The position numbers and the translations under genes were made by a program. A stretch of DNA of 64,000 bases, from contig NZ_AP022593.1 of the NCBI RefSeq assembly GCF_010731815.2, forward strand, positions 1,116,001-1,180,000, in the 5' to 3' direction. Each line of letters starts with the position of its first letter. Positions within the stretch are counted from its first letter, which is position 1. This DNA is from Mycolicibacterium arabiense. GTDB lineage: Bacteria; Actinomycetota; Actinomycetes; Mycobacteriales; Mycobacteriaceae. Positions 8,379-17,525 of the stretch are shown here, in pieces. Under the pieces are notes generated by a model, which saw only the letters and a program-made list of their open reading frames with translations, did no database searches and was not told where the DNA came from.

Positions 8379-9695
8379 GTGGACTGGATTCGCCAATGGT
8401 GGCGACAACCCGATCATTTCGATTGGCTCTCGGCGTACCTCGGGGCGCGCAATCTGCTGCGCTTCACTCGCTTCATCGTCGCGGCAGTGGTGCTTCTCCT
8501 CGGTGTCGCACCGTTGCTGATGCTCATGAGTCCCGTGGGGCCGCAGAGCACCATAAGTCGGCTGATCTCGATCTTCGCCGCTGCCGTCTGCGGAATCATG
8601 GCGGTCATGTGGGCCACCCAGTGGCCCACCCGGCGCCAGTCGCTGGTCTTCACCGGAGTGTTGGCAGTCTGCATTGCCGCGGGCTGCCTGGTGCAGTCCA
8701 CCCCCGTCGCCGGGCTTCAGGGTGCGACGGCGTTCGCCGCACTCGCCGGGTACGTGGCGTTCTTCCACACCAGCCGAGCGCTGTTGCTCATCCTCGCGGT
8801 GTCGGCCACGACCGCCACGATCTGTGCAGTTCAGATAGCGACGCACCTCGACCCGTTCGCAGCGCTCAGCAAATTGCTGATATTGACCGTGGGCGTCCTC
8901 GCGGTGCCCTACTCCGCCCACGTGCTCGTGCACGTCCTCGGCGTCGACGCCCTGAAGTCCGATGTCGACCCGCTGACCGATCTCCCGAACCGGCGCGGCT
9001 TCTACCGCTCGATGCGCACGCTGACCGCCGAGTCCATCGGCAGCCGCGCCGCCGAGCTGTCGGCCGTGATGGTCGACCTCGACGCGTTCAAGCGCGTCAA
9101 CGACACCGCCGGCCATGCCGCGGGTGACCAGACGCTGATCGCCGTTGCCGACATCCTGCGCAAGACCCGCCGCGGTGACTCCGTGCTGGGCCGCGTGGGC
9201 GGCGAGGAGTTCGTGGTCGGGATCGTCGGCCCGAAGCATCACGCCACCGGCCTCGCCGAGCGTCTGCGCCGCGAGATCGCGGCGATGCCGTCGAACGTCA
9301 CCGCCAGCGTCGGGGTGGCCACGGTGCCGTTGCGCCGGATGCCGCCCGACGGGATCCGGGGGCTGCTACAGGGTCTGATCGAATCGGCCGACCGGGCGAT
9401 GTACACCGCCAAGCGCTCCGGCGGCGACCAGGTGCACGTCTCGGGGACACCGGTGGACGACTTCGCCGACGCGCCCGTCACCGGCGCGATGCCGAAGAAG
9501 ACGACCGCCACCGCGGGCAAGGTGCCCTGGACGATCGCCGCGCGCCCCCTCGTCGGATCCGAGGCGAACAGGACGACCGCGGCGGCCGGCATGGAGCAGG
9601 CGCCCGCCAAGAGCAAGGCCGCCCCGGCCGCGGTGCCGCCGGAGATCGTGAACCCGACTCCCGCGCCGGCGACGGCGGTCACGAAGCAGTTGTAG
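8379..9695 (+). CDS. Membrane-bound diguanylate cyclase (GGDEF domain)
   Basis: This protein probably makes the second messenger c-di-GMP. From GTG 8379 it is 438 residues: an amphipathic start (VDWIRQWWRQPDHFDWL), about six membrane helices (residues 25-180) and a GGDEF domain beginning DPLTDLPNRRGFY. The active site is intact: DLDAFKRVND (metal and guanine contacts), GHAAGD and the signature GGEEF. Where the inhibitory I-site RxxD normally sits, five residues before the signature, the sequence is RGDS, so product inhibition may be altered. The last 80 residues are Ala/Pro/Lys-rich and look disordered. The frame stays open back to 8190, but the upstream codons overlap a palindrome and do not look like protein, so I use the GTG. 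No EAL or HD-GYP partner is nearby. Confidence 0.88.
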   Translation: MDWIRQWWRQPDHFDWLSAYLGARNLLRFTRFIVAAVVLLLGVAPLLMLMSPVGPQSTISRLISIFAAAVCGIMAVMWATQWPTRRQSLVFTGVLAVCIAAGCLVQSTPVAGLQGATAFAALAGYVAFFHTSRALLLILAVSATTATICAVQIATHLDPFAALSKLLILTVGVLAVPYSAHVLVHVLGVDALKSDVDPLTDLPNRRGFYRSMRTLTAESIGSRAAELSAVMVDLDAFKRVNDTAGHAAGDQTLIAVADILRKTRRGDSVLGRVGGEEFVVGIVGPKHHATGLAERLRREIAAMPSNVTASVGVATVPLRRMPPDGIRGLLQGLIESADRAMYTAKRSGGDQVHVSGTPVDDFADAPVTGAMPKKTTATAGKVPWTIAARPLVGSEANRTTAAAGMEQAPAKSKAAPAAVPPEIVNPTPAPATAVTKQL

Positions 9696-9719
9696 GCCCA
9701 GTCAGGTTGCGGGCGAACG

Positions 9720-10784
9720 TCATTCGAACAGGCCGGGCTGCCCCAGGCTGGTGACGCCAGCTGGCGGCGTCATCCCGAGGTGGTGCCAGGCCTGACTGGT
9801 CGCGACCCGGCCGCGTGGCGTGCGGGCGATCATCCCGGCGCGCACCAGGAACGGCTCGCACACCTCTTCGACCGTGGTGGCCTCCTCGCCGACGGCGACG
9901 GCCAGCGTCGAGACTCCCACCGGTCCCCCGCCGAAGCTTCGGGTCAGCGCGGAGAGCACGGCGCGGTCGAGCCGATCGAGGCCGAGTTCGTCGACGTCGT
10001 ACACCTCCAGTGCGAGCTTGGCGATGTCACGGGTGATGACGCCGTCGGCGCGTACCTCGGCGTAGTCGCGGACCCGCCTCAGCAGCCGATTCGCGATGCG
10101 GGGCGTGCCTCGCGAGCGCCGCGCGATCTCCGAACCGGCGTCGGCGCCGACCTCGATGCCGAGGATGCCGGCCGAGCGGGTGAGCACCCGCTCGAGTTCG
10201 ATCGGATCGTAGAAGTCCATGTGCGCCGTGAAGCCGAACCGGTCGCGCAGCGGGCCGGTCAGCGCGCCCGAACGCGTGGTGGCGCCGACCAGTGTGAACG
10301 GCGCGACCTCCAACGGTATCGACGTGGCGCCGGGCCCCTTGCCGACGACGACGTCGACGCGGAAGTCCTCCATCGCCAGGTACAGCATCTCCTCGGCGGG
10401 CCGTGCGATGCGGTGGATCTCGTCGATGAACAGCACGTCGCCCTCGACGAGATTGGACAGCATGGCCGCGAGGTCCCCGGCGCGTTCCAGCGCCGGCCCC
10501 GACGTAACTCGCAGCGACGTACCGAGTTCGGCGGCGATGATCATGGCCAGCGACGTCTTGCCGAGGCCGGGCGGTCCCGAAAGCAGGATGTGGTCGGGCG
10601 TGCCGCCGCGGTTCTTGGCGCCCTCGAGGACCAGTTGCAGTTGCTCGCGCACCCGGGGCTGACCGATGAACTCTCGCAGGGTCCGCGGGCGCAGGCTGGC
10701 ATCGACGTCGCCCTCGCCGACGGTCAGTGCGGCCGAGACGTCTCTCTCGTCCTCGGCCGCCTCGTCTTCTTCGAACCGTCCCAC
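9720..10784 (-). CDS. ruvB: Holliday junction branch migration DNA helicase RuvB
   Basis: RuvB is the hexameric AAA+ motor that drives branch migration of Holliday junctions with RuvA. The 354-residue product has Walker [10 protein letters not shown], Walker [10 protein letters not shown], sensor 1 GATTRSG, the arginine-finger region GPLRDRFG, and a C-terminal winged helix ending [14 protein letters not shown]. The GTG at 10784 lies 13 bases after the ruvA stop; it is the third gene of the ruvC-ruvA-ruvB operon. Confidence 0.97.
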   Translation of the reverse strand: MGRFEEDEAAEDERDVSAALTVGEGDVDASLRPRTLREFIGQPRVREQLQLVLEGAKNRGGTPDHILLSGPPGLGKTSLAMIIAAELGTSLRVTSGPALERAGDLAAMLSNLVEGDVLFIDEIHRIARPAEEMLYLAMEDFRVDVVVGKGPGATSIPLEVAPFTLVGATTRSGALTGPLRDRFGFTAHMDFYDPIELERVLTRSAGILGIEVGADAGSEIARRSRGTPRIANRLLRRVRDYAEVRADGVITRDIAKLALEVYDVDELGLDRLDRAVLSALTRSFGGGPVGVSTLAVAVGEEATTVEEVCEPFLVRAGMIARTPRGRVATSQAWHHLGMTPPAGVTSLGQPGLFE

Positions 10785-10797
10785 GTCACCTCACCGC

Positions 10798-11385
10798 TTA
10801 CTTCTTGCCCAGCATCGACAACGCGGACCGCAGCGCGCTCTGCGTGGTGGCGTCCGGGTCCTCGGCGAGCACCTTGTCGGTGGCCTCCTCGGCCTGCTTG
10901 GCCGCGAAGCCCAGCCCGATGAGCGCCTCGACGACCGGGCCGCGGATGGCGTGGCCGCCGACCACGGCTCCCGCACCCGACGTCATCTGCCCGATCTTGT
11001 CGCGGAGTTCGAGCACCAGCCGTTCGGCGCCGCGCTTGCCGATTCCCGGCACCCGCGTCAGCGCGGTGACGTCGCCATCGCCGAGGGCCTGACGCAACGT
11101 CTGCGGGTCGTACACCGCGAGCGTCGCCAGTGCGATCTTCGGACCAACCCCCGACACCCCGAGCAGTGTGGTGAACAGGTCCCGCGACTCAGGATCGGCG
11201 AACCCGTAGAGCGTCATCGAGTCTTCTCGCACGATCATCGCGGTGATCAGCCTGGCCTCGGTGCCTCTGCGCAGCGTGGCGAGCGTCGCCGGCGTGGTCA
11301 TCACCTTGTATCCGACCCCGGCGGCCTCGATGACGGCGTGGTCGAGCGCGATGTCGAGCACCTCGCCACGTACCGAGGCGATCAT
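10798..11385 (-). CDS. ruvA: Holliday junction branch migration protein RuvA
   Basis: RuvA binds four-way junctions as a tetramer and loads RuvB. The 195-residue product has the N-terminal OB-fold ([20 protein letters not shown]), two helix-hairpin-helix motifs ([13 protein letters not shown] and [17 protein letters not shown]) and the C-terminal three-helix domain ([15 protein letters not shown]) that contacts RuvB. Its ATG overlaps the ruvC stop by four bases. Confidence 0.97.
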   Translation of the reverse strand: MIASVRGEVLDIALDHAVIEAAGVGYKVMTTPATLATLRRGTEARLITAMIVREDSMTLYGFADPESRDLFTTLLGVSGVGPKIALATLAVYDPQTLRQALGDGDVTALTRVPGIGKRGAERLVLELRDKIGQMTSGAGAVVGGHAIRGPVVEALIGLGFAAKQAEEATDKVLAEDPDATTQSALRSALSMLGKK

Positions 11386-11936
11386 CGCACTGCCTTCAGC
11401 TTGGCCTGATACTTGCGCTTCTGTTCGGCGGCCATCGCCTCCGCCGCGGCCATCCGCGCGATCATCGGCGCACGCCAGCAGTGACAGATGGCCAGCGCCA
11501 GCGCGTCGGCAGCGTCGGCCGGGGTCGGCTTGGATTGCAGCTTGAGGATTCTGGTGACCATCTCGGTGACCTGGGCCTTGTCGGCCCTTCCGTTGCCGGT
11601 GACCGCCGCCTTCACCTCACTGGGCGTGTGGAAGTGCACGTCGATCTCACGCTTGGCCGCAGCCAGGGCGATCACACCGCCTGCCTGCGCGGTGCCCATC
11701 GCCGTGTTGGCGTTCTGGTGGGCGAAGACCCGCTCGATCGCGATGACGTCGGGCAGGTGGGTGTCCATCCAGTGTTCGACGGTGTCGCTGATGGCCATGA
11801 GGCGGCGCGCCAGCGGTTCGTCGGCCGCCGTGCGCACCACGTCGACGTCGAGCGCGACGACGTCGCGGCCGCGCCCGGTCTCGATCATGGACAGGCCGCA
11901 TCGCGTCAAGCCGGGATCCACGCCCATCACCCGCAC
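11382..11936 (-). CDS. ruvC: Crossover junction endodeoxyribonuclease RuvC
   Basis: RuvC cuts Holliday junctions symmetrically. The 184-residue product shows the RNase-H-like catalytic acids: D7 in [12 protein letters not shown]68 in IAIERVF and the C-terminal DAADALALA pair. The GTG at 11936 starts the ruvCAB operon; no start further upstream gives RuvC-like sequence. Confidence 0.97.
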   Translation of the reverse strand: MRVMGVDPGLTRCGLSMIETGRGRDVVALDVDVVRTAADEPLARRLMAISDTVEHWMDTHLPDVIAIERVFAHQNANTAMGTAQAGGVIALAAAKREIDVHFHTPSEVKAAVTGNGRADKAQVTEMVTRILKLQSKPTPADAADALALAICHCWRAPMIARMAAAEAMAAEQKRKYQAKLKAVR

Positions 11937-12038
11937 TCGACTCTCCTACGCGCCTCGTCCCCGAACAGTTGTTCGAGAGCGTAGTCGGTCTCGCGCGGCG
12001 CATCGGGTACGACACGCGCCCCGGTTCGGCGGACCAGT

Positions 12039-12362
12039 TCAGAGGACGAAGCGCCCGTACTGATGCCTGCCCTGGGCGATCTCGAGCGCGAGGTCGTTGA
12101 TCCGCGCCTGCGATCTGCGCCAGCCGCGGACCAGCTCGGTGGACGCATCGGCGTGGTCGCGCTCGACGATGATCCGCCAGCGGGCGCCGAGGAACTTCGT
12201 CGCCAGCCAGAACGGCCACAGGACCAACAGCGGCAGCACCAGCAGTAGGCCGAGCAGTCCGATGAACGAGAGGTCGAACAGGTCGTCGGCACCGAAGAAC
12301 GGCCACCACTTCCGACGCACACTCCACTGCACTCCGCCAGGATCGGATACGACGACTGCCAC
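12039..12362 (-). CDS. Small membrane protein, function unknown
   Basis: This 107-residue protein has one long hydrophobic region (residues about 27-55, LSFIGLLGLLLVLPLLVLWPFW) that could form one helix or a hairpin, followed by a basic cytoplasmic segment (ERDHADASTELVRGWRRSQAR). The longer in-frame ORF upstream is not protein-like. I choose the GTG at 12362 because AGGGAAG lies eight bases before it; an ATG at 12370 is in a different frame. It lies about 100 bases upstream of ruvC on the same strand. I do not know its function. Confidence 0.65.
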   Translation of the reverse strand: MAVVVSDPGGVQWSVRRKWWPFFGADDLFDLSFIGLLGLLLVLPLLVLWPFWLATKFLGARWRIIVERDHADASTELVRGWRRSQARINDLALEIAQGRHQYGRFVL

Positions 12363-12500
12363 GGCGCCATCTTCCCTGTCGAAGCACGGTTTTCGCGCGG
12401 CAATCACCGACTCGGACACCGATGGCGATGTGACGGCAGAGGTTTGCGCCGCTACCGTCGAACGGGTCCCGATCCCAACCCCTAAGGCTGTTTTCACACG

Positions 12501-13733
12501 ATGCCCGACGAGAACGAACTCGCTTCCGCAACGAATCTCGCCGTCACGCTCGCCTGGGTCGCAGGTGCCGTGGTGCTCGCATATCTCGCGGGGGTGGTCC
12601 TCACCTGGGTCGTCGGACGCCTGGGTCGACGCAGCGCGATGGTGTGCGACATCGCCGAGCTGACGCGCCTGCCGGTGCGCGCTTCGCTGATCGTGTTCGC
12701 CGCGACGGTCGCGGTGCAACGGGCCTCGACGCCTGCCGATCCGTGGCGGGGCTGGGTGGACCACACCCTGCTCATCTTGCTGATCGCGACGCTGACGTGG
12801 CTGCTGGCGAGCTTCGTCGAGGTCGCCGAACGACGGGCGATCGCACTGTACGGCGGCGGCAACGACGAGATCACCGACGCCGACCGGCGGTGGCGCCGGA
12901 TACGGACGCAGGTCACCGTGCTCAAGCGGCTGGCCACGGCCATCGTCGTCGTGATGGGCGTCGCGGCGATCCTCATGACGTTCCCCAAGTTCTCCGACAT
13001 CGGGACGACGCTGTTCGCCTCGGCGGGCGTGCTGTCGGTGGTCGCAGGCCTCGCGGCGCAGACGTCGCTGGGCGCGGTGTTCGCAGGCATGCAGATCGCC
13101 TTCTCCGGTGCCATCCGCGTCGGCGACGTCGTCGAACTCGAGGAGGGCCGCTGGTGGGGCCGCATCGAGGAGATCACGCTGACCTACGTCGTCGTCCGCC
13201 TCTGGGACGAGCGGCGACTGGTGCTGCCCTGCACGTACTTCACCACCACGCCGTTCGAGAACTGGACGCGCAACGCCACTCAGATCATGGGCACCGTCGA
13301 GTTCGACGTCGACTTCTCCGTGCCGTTCGACGACATGCGCGCCGAACTGGACCGGCTACTGGCCGCGAGCGAGCAGTGGGACGGCCGCAGCGGCGTCCTG
13401 CAGGTGACCGACGCCGTCGGCGGTGTGGTGCGGGTTCGCATCGTGGTCAGCGCCCCGAACGCCGGCGCGCTGTTCGATCTCCGGTGTGCCGTACGCGAGG
13501 GCATGGTCGACTGGGTGCGCCGCACCGGCGGTGTGGTTCCCATTCAGCGCATCGAACCCGCTGCGACGCCGCCGGAGTCGGATGACCGGCCCGCCGTCGA
13601 CGCCGAGTTCGCGCGCCAGTCGGCGCCCGGGCTGTTCTCGGGCAGCGCGGAGGCCGATCAGCGTGCACGGGACTTCGACGACCGCTCGGCCGAGTCGAAC
13701 GGCGAACTGGTCCGATCCTCCGGCCGCGGCTGA
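12501..13733 (+). CDS. MscS-family mechanosensitive ion channel
   Basis: Channels of this family open under membrane tension and release solutes on hypo-osmotic shock. The 410-residue product has four or five membrane helices (about residues 12-38, 58-75, 88-108, 145-165) and the pore helix plus beta domain signature: GVLSVVAGLAAQTSLGAVFAG, then GAIRVGDVVELEEG, and LVLPCTYFTTTPFENWTR. The last 50 residues are charged and probably disordered. The ATG at 12501 is well supported by the first helix. Its final 76 bases overlap the 3' end of the convergent TetR gene. Confidence 0.9.
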   Translation: MPDENELASATNLAVTLAWVAGAVVLAYLAGVVLTWVVGRLGRRSAMVCDIAELTRLPVRASLIVFAATVAVQRASTPADPWRGWVDHTLLILLIATLTWLLASFVEVAERRAIALYGGGNDEITDADRRWRRIRTQVTVLKRLATAIVVVMGVAAILMTFPKFSDIGTTLFASAGVLSVVAGLAAQTSLGAVFAGMQIAFSGAIRVGDVVELEEGRWWGRIEEITLTYVVVRLWDERRLVLPCTYFTTTPFENWTRNATQIMGTVEFDVDFSVPFDDMRAELDRLLAASEQWDGRSGVLQVTDAVGGVVRVRIVVSAPNAGALFDLRCAVREGMVDWVRRTGGVVPIQRIEPAATPPESDDRPAVDAEFARQSAPGLFSGSAEADQRARDFDDRSAESNGELVRSSGRG

Positions 13734-14320
13734 CCGCTCCCCCTGTCACGTAGCCGCTGCCCGCGGTACGCAGGCGCCAGCACTCGCCCCGCCACCAGCA
13801 GCGGTTCGGTGCTGCGCAGCGTGCGTGCGAGGACGAAGGCACCCTCGAGGGCACCGACCAGCGCGACGGTGACGTCGCGGGCAGCGGCGTGGGGCACGTC
13901 GCGTTCGACGAAGTAGGCGGTGCCCCCGTCCAGCCAGCCGTCGAACACCGCTGCGGTCGTCGTGCGGAGTTCCTCGATGGTGTCGGCCACTTCGGCCGCG
14001 ACGCTGGCGACGGGGCACATGTTGGCGAACCCCGTCGCGGCCATGTCGTCGGCGGCCTGGGTGAACACCGCCTCGATCGCCTCGCCGAGGTCGTCGTGCG
14101 GGTCGACGAGGGTGGGGATCAGCATCCCGTACGCGATGCCCGCGTTGACGAGCGCCTCCCGGGCGATCTGCACCTTCCCGCCGGGAAAGTGGTGGTACAG
14201 CGAGCCGATCGGCGCGCCGGACGCCTTGACGACGTCCTTCATCCCCACCGCCGCATACCCCTTGTGTCGCATCAGTTCTGCCGCCGCCGTCAGGATCGTC
14301 TCCCGCGTGGACCTTGCCAT
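13658..14320 (-). CDS. TetR/AcrR-family transcriptional regulator
   Basis: This is a 220-residue dimeric repressor. The N-terminal helix-turn-helix is clear (TRETILTAAAELMRHKGYAAVGMKDVVKASGAPIG in segments, then SLYHHFPGGKVQI), followed by an all-helical ligand domain of the LmrA/YxaF type (NMCPVASVAAEVAD). It is divergent from the hydrolase gene at 14384, and two overlapping palindromes in the 63-base gap are probable operators, so it likely represses both genes. The 3' end (13658-13733) overlaps the convergent MscS gene by 76 bases; the C-terminal 30 residues are low-complexity and may simply follow from this overlap. The ligand is unknown. Confidence 0.9.
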   Translation of the reverse strand: MARSTRETILTAAAELMRHKGYAAVGMKDVVKASGAPIGSLYHHFPGGKVQIAREALVNAGIAYGMLIPTLVDPHDDLGEAIEAVFTQAADDMAATGFANMCPVASVAAEVADTIEELRTTTAAVFDGWLDGGTAYFVERDVPHAAARDVTVALVGALEGAFVLARTLRSTEPLLVAGRVLAPAYRGQRLRDRGSGQPRPEDRTSSPFDSAERSSKSRAR

Positions 14321-14340
14321 CGTCGCCTCCTACCGCCACA

Positions 14341-14371
14341 CTAGAGCATACGTTCTAGAACCATCGTTCTA
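14341..14371. promoter_or_regulatory. Two overlapping TetR operators
   Basis: Two near-palindromes share the bases 14356-14358: CTAGAGCAT/ACGTTCTAG (14341-14358, 7 of 9 arm positions paired) and TAGAACCA/TCGTTCTA (14356-14371, 7 of 8 paired). Both fit the form TAGANC-N4-GTTCTA. They sit between the divergent TetR and hydrolase genes, ending 12 bases before the hydrolase ATG. The position and symmetry point to binding by the adjacent TetR protein. Confidence 0.7.
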
Positions 14372-14383
14372 CAGGAGTGGCCA

Positions 14384-15232
14384 ATGCAGTCCATCGACGT
14401 CCCGGCAGGCACCATCGAGTACCGCGAGGAGGGTGACCCGCACGGCCCGCCCGTGGTCCTCCTGCACGGGCTGCTGATGAACGACACGGTCTGGGCACGC
14501 GCCCTCGACCACCTCCCGCCCGGGTTCCGCTACCTGCTGCCCGTACTGCCGATCGGCGGGCACCGGATCCCGATGCGCGACGACGCAGACCTCACGATGC
14601 CGGGCCTGGTCGGCATCGTCGCCGACTTCCTCGACGCCCTCGACCTCGACGACGTCACTCTCGTGGTGACCGATTGGGGCGGCCCGCTGTTCCTCACCGA
14701 CCTCGGCCGGGACGGGCGGGTGTCGCGCATGGTGATCTGCCCGTCGGAGGCCTTCGAGAACTTCCCACCCGGCTTTCCCGGCAAGGTCACCTGGCTGGCC
14801 ACCCGGACCACCGGCACCGTCAAGCTGGCGCTGACTCAGATGCGGATCCCGTGGCTGCGCAACCGGTTCTTCATGTTCGGGATGATGGCCGCCACCTCGA
14901 TCCCCCAGGACGTGATGGAGGCGTGGACCGGCCCCGGCATCGCCGACGTGCGAATCCGCAGGGACCTGCTGAAGTACGCCAGGACCAGGTTCGTCAAGCG
15001 CGATCTGGTCCGCGCCACCGAACGACTCGCCGATTTCGAGGGCGAGGTCCTGGTGCTGTGGAGCGATCAGCGCGTGATGCCCGTGGCCCACGCCCGCAGA
15101 CTCGTCGACCTCACCGGCGGCACGCTGCGCATGATCGACGACGCGAAGGTGCTGATCATGCTGGATCAGCCCGAGCAGACCGCGCACGAGATCGGCGCGT
15201 TCCTGACCAAGGTGGTCGAGCCCAAGCCCTGA
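14384..15232 (+). CDS. Alpha/beta-fold hydrolase, haloalkane-dehalogenase-like, without an obvious catalytic His
   Basis: This 282-residue protein has the alpha/beta hydrolase fold: VVLLHGL (oxyanion region) and a nucleophile elbow VVTDWGGPL with Asp97, as in haloalkane dehalogenases and epoxide hydrolases. A second acid may be in LWSDQRVMP. At the C-terminus, where a GH-containing motif normally provides the catalytic His, the sequence is DDAKVLIMLDQPEQ with no His in register. The protein may therefore be a non-hydrolytic relative or use another residue. It is controlled, very probably, by the divergent TetR. AGGAG lies just upstream of the ATG. Substrate unknown. Confidence 0.85.
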   Translation: MQSIDVPAGTIEYREEGDPHGPPVVLLHGLLMNDTVWARALDHLPPGFRYLLPVLPIGGHRIPMRDDADLTMPGLVGIVADFLDALDLDDVTLVVTDWGGPLFLTDLGRDGRVSRMVICPSEAFENFPPGFPGKVTWLATRTTGTVKLALTQMRIPWLRNRFFMFGMMAATSIPQDVMEAWTGPGIADVRIRRDLLKYARTRFVKRDLVRATERLADFEGEVLVLWSDQRVMPVAHARRLVDLTGGTLRMIDDAKVLIMLDQPEQTAHEIGAFLTKVVEPKP

Positions 15233-15248
15233 GACGAAGCCCCGAGGC

Positions 15249-16004
15249 TCAGTCCTCGTCGAGTTCGGCGGCGACCTCGTCGGAGATGTCGACGTTGGTC
15301 CAGACGTTCTGCACGTCGTCGCTGTCCTCGAGCGCGTCGACGAGCTTGAACACCTTGCGGGCGCCCTCGGCGTCGACGGGGACGGATACCGACGGCTGGA
15401 AGCTGGCATCGGCCGAGTCGTAGTCGATGCCCGCATCCTGCAGTGCGGTGCGCACGGCCACCAGGTCCGTCGGCTCCGAGATGACCTCGAACATCTCGCC
15501 CAGGTCGTTGACGTCCTCGGCACCGGCCTCGAGCACCGCGGTGAGCACGTCGTCCTCGGTGAGCCCGTTCTTCTCCAGCGTCACCACGCCCTTGCGGGAG
15601 AACAGGTAGGACACCGAACCCGGGTCGGCCATGTTGCCGCCGTTGCGGGTCATCGCCACCCGCACCTCGCCGGCGGCCCGGTTCTTGTTGTCGGTCAGAC
15701 ATTCGACGAGCACCGCGACGCCGTTGGGTCCGTACCCCTCGTACATGATGGTCTGCCAGTCGGCGCCGCCGGCCTCTTCACCTGCGCCGCGCTTGCGGGC
15801 GCGCTCGATGTTGTCGTTGGGCACCGACGTCTTCTTCGCCTTCTGGATGGCGTCGTACAACGTCGGATTGCCCGACGGGTCACCGCCGCCAGTGCGGGCC
15901 GCGACCTCGATGTTCTTGATCAGCCGGGCGAACTCCTTGCCGCGGCGCGCGTCCTTGACGGCCTTCTGGTGCTTGGTGGTCGCCCACTTGGAATGGCCGC
16001 TCAT
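15249..16004 (-). CDS. YebC/PmpR-family protein (transcriptional or translational regulator)
   Basis: This 251-residue protein belongs to the highly conserved YebC/TACO1 family, recognised by [14 protein letters not shown] at the N-terminus, [19 protein letters not shown], and [21 protein letters not shown]. Members have been described as DNA-binding regulators and, more recently, as factors that help ribosomes through difficult sequences. The C-terminus is acidic. It lies downstream of pdxT on the same strand after 87 bases, the same order as in M. tuberculosis (Rv2603c). It is convergent with the hydrolase gene, 16 bases away. Confidence 0.93.
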   Translation of the reverse strand: MSGHSKWATTKHQKAVKDARRGKEFARLIKNIEVAARTGGGDPSGNPTLYDAIQKAKKTSVPNDNIERARKRGAGEEAGGADWQTIMYEGYGPNGVAVLVECLTDNKNRAAGEVRVAMTRNGGNMADPGSVSYLFSRKGVVTLEKNGLTEDDVLTAVLEAGAEDVNDLGEMFEVISEPTDLVAVRTALQDAGIDYDSADASFQPSVSVPVDAEGARKVFKLVDALEDSDDVQNVWTNVDISDEVAAELDED

Positions 16005-16091
16005 GCAGTGCTACCTCGTTCTCATCTGCTGCTCGTGTCCTGCTGCTGGTCTCTACCGAGAAAGTCCGATCGGCCAGTCTACGTGGGCCTG

Positions 16092-16673
16092 CTAGAGCGA
16101 CGACACGAACAGGTGGTGCACCCGCCGGTCGCCGGTGATCTCAGGGTGGAAGGCCGTCGCGACGACGCGGCCCTGCCGCACCGCGACGGGATGTCCTGCC
16201 GCCTCGGCGAGTACCTCGACGCCTTCGCCGATGCGCTCCACCCACGGGGCGCGGATGAACACGGCGTGCACCGTCCCGTCGAGCCCGTCGAACGCGACGT
16301 CCTCCTCGAAGGAGTCGACCTGCCTGCCGAACGCGTTGCGGCGCACGGTCATGTCGATGCCGCCCAGCGGTAGCGCCTCGCGGCCGGGGACTCCTGCGTC
16401 GACGATCTCGCTGGACAGCAGGATCATCCCCGCGCACGAACCGTAGGCGGGCAGGCCCTCGCGCAGCAGCGCACGCAGCGGCTCGAGCAGGCCGAATTCC
16501 CGGAGCAGGTGGCTCATGGTGGTCGACTCCCCGCCAGGGATCACCAGACCGTCGACGCCGTCGAGTTCGGATCGACGCCGCACGGTGACGGCATCGGCGC
16601 CGGCCTCGCGCAGCGCCGCCAGGTGCTCGCGCGTATCACCTTGCAGCGCAAGCACTCCGACTCGCGCGCTCAC
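16092..16673 (-). CDS. pdxT: Pyridoxal 5'-phosphate synthase glutaminase subunit PdxT
   Basis: PdxT hydrolyses glutamine and channels ammonia to PdxS for pyridoxal 5'-phosphate synthesis. The 193-residue product shows the class I glutaminase triad: the Cys in GSCAGMILL and the His/Glu pair in FHPEITGD, plus the PGGESTTM oxyanion motif. The GTG at 16673 overlaps the end of the thioesterase gene by four bases. It is one gene away from pdxS, so the two subunits are presumably co-transcribed. Confidence 0.96.
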   Translation of the reverse strand: MSARVGVLALQGDTREHLAALREAGADAVTVRRRSELDGVDGLVIPGGESTTMSHLLREFGLLEPLRALLREGLPAYGSCAGMILLSSEIVDAGVPGREALPLGGIDMTVRRNAFGRQVDSFEEDVAFDGLDGTVHAVFIRAPWVERIGEGVEVLAEAAGHPVAVRQGRVVATAFHPEITGDRRVHHLFVSSL

Positions 16674-17515
16674 TTACCGGGCCGCGAGAAGTCGCGCTGG
16701 TAGCGGGTCAAACCTTCCTGCATGACCGCTGCCACCATCTCGCCGTACTGGTTGAACAGCTTGCCGTGGGTCAGCGCCCGGCCGCCGCACGCCGACGGCG
16801 ACGACTGGTCGTAGAGCAGCCACTCGTCGGCCCGGAACGGCCGCATGAACCACATGGCGTGATCGAGCGACGCGATCATCAGGTGCTTGCGCTCATCGGG
16901 ATGATGCACCTGCGCCGAACCGAGCAGCGTCAGGTCGCTGAGGTAGGCCAGCGCGCAGATGTGCAACACCGGGTCGTCGGGCAGCGGGTCGGCGTGACGG
17001 AACCACACCTGCTGCTGCGACGCCACGCCAGGGACCTCGACCACCTGGTCACGTGGGACGATCCGGACGTCCCACTCGGCGAACTGCGCAAAACCCGCGT
17101 CGTCGAACGCACCGCCGGACCGGAAGCTGGGCAGGTCGTCCGGTGGCGGCGCGGCAGGCATCGCGTCCTGGTGCTCGATGCCGCTCTGGTCGGTCTGGAA
17201 CGACGCCGACATGGAGAAGATCGTCTCGCCGTGCTGAACGGCGTTGACCCGGCGGGTGCTGAACGAGCCGCCGTCGCGCAGGCGTTCGACCAGGTACACC
17301 GTCGGCGCCCTGGCGTCGCCGGGACGCAGGAAGTAGCCGTGCAGTGAGTGCACCTGATAGCGCGGTTCCACCGTCCGCACCGCCGACACCAGCGACTGGC
17401 CTGCGACGTGACCGCCGAAAGTCCGTTGCAGGAACCCGGATTCGGGGCTGAACACGCCCCCGCGGAACATGTTGACCTCGAGCTTCTCCAGGTCGAGGAT
17501 CTCTTCGATCGACAC
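16670..17515 (-). CDS. tesB: Acyl-CoA thioesterase II (TesB)
   Basis: TesB cleaves acyl-CoA to free fatty acid and CoA. The 281-residue product has the double hot-dog fold expected for the family, with [17 protein letters not shown] and [10 protein letters not shown] in the first half and [18 protein letters not shown] and [19 protein letters not shown] in the second. The GTG start at 17515 is 10 bases after the pdxS stop. The insertion of a thioesterase between pdxS and pdxT is the arrangement seen in M. tuberculosis (tesB2, Rv2605c). Confidence 0.94.
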   Translation of the reverse strand: MSIEEILDLEKLEVNMFRGGVFSPESGFLQRTFGGHVAGQSLVSAVRTVEPRYQVHSLHGYFLRPGDARAPTVYLVERLRDGGSFSTRRVNAVQHGETIFSMSASFQTDQSGIEHQDAMPAAPPPDDLPSFRSGGAFDDAGFAQFAEWDVRIVPRDQVVEVPGVASQQQVWFRHADPLPDDPVLHICALAYLSDLTLLGSAQVHHPDERKHLMIASLDHAMWFMRPFRADEWLLYDQSSPSACGGRALTHGKLFNQYGEMVAAVMQEGLTRYQRDFSRPGK

Positions 17516-17525
17516 CTAGGCAGGC

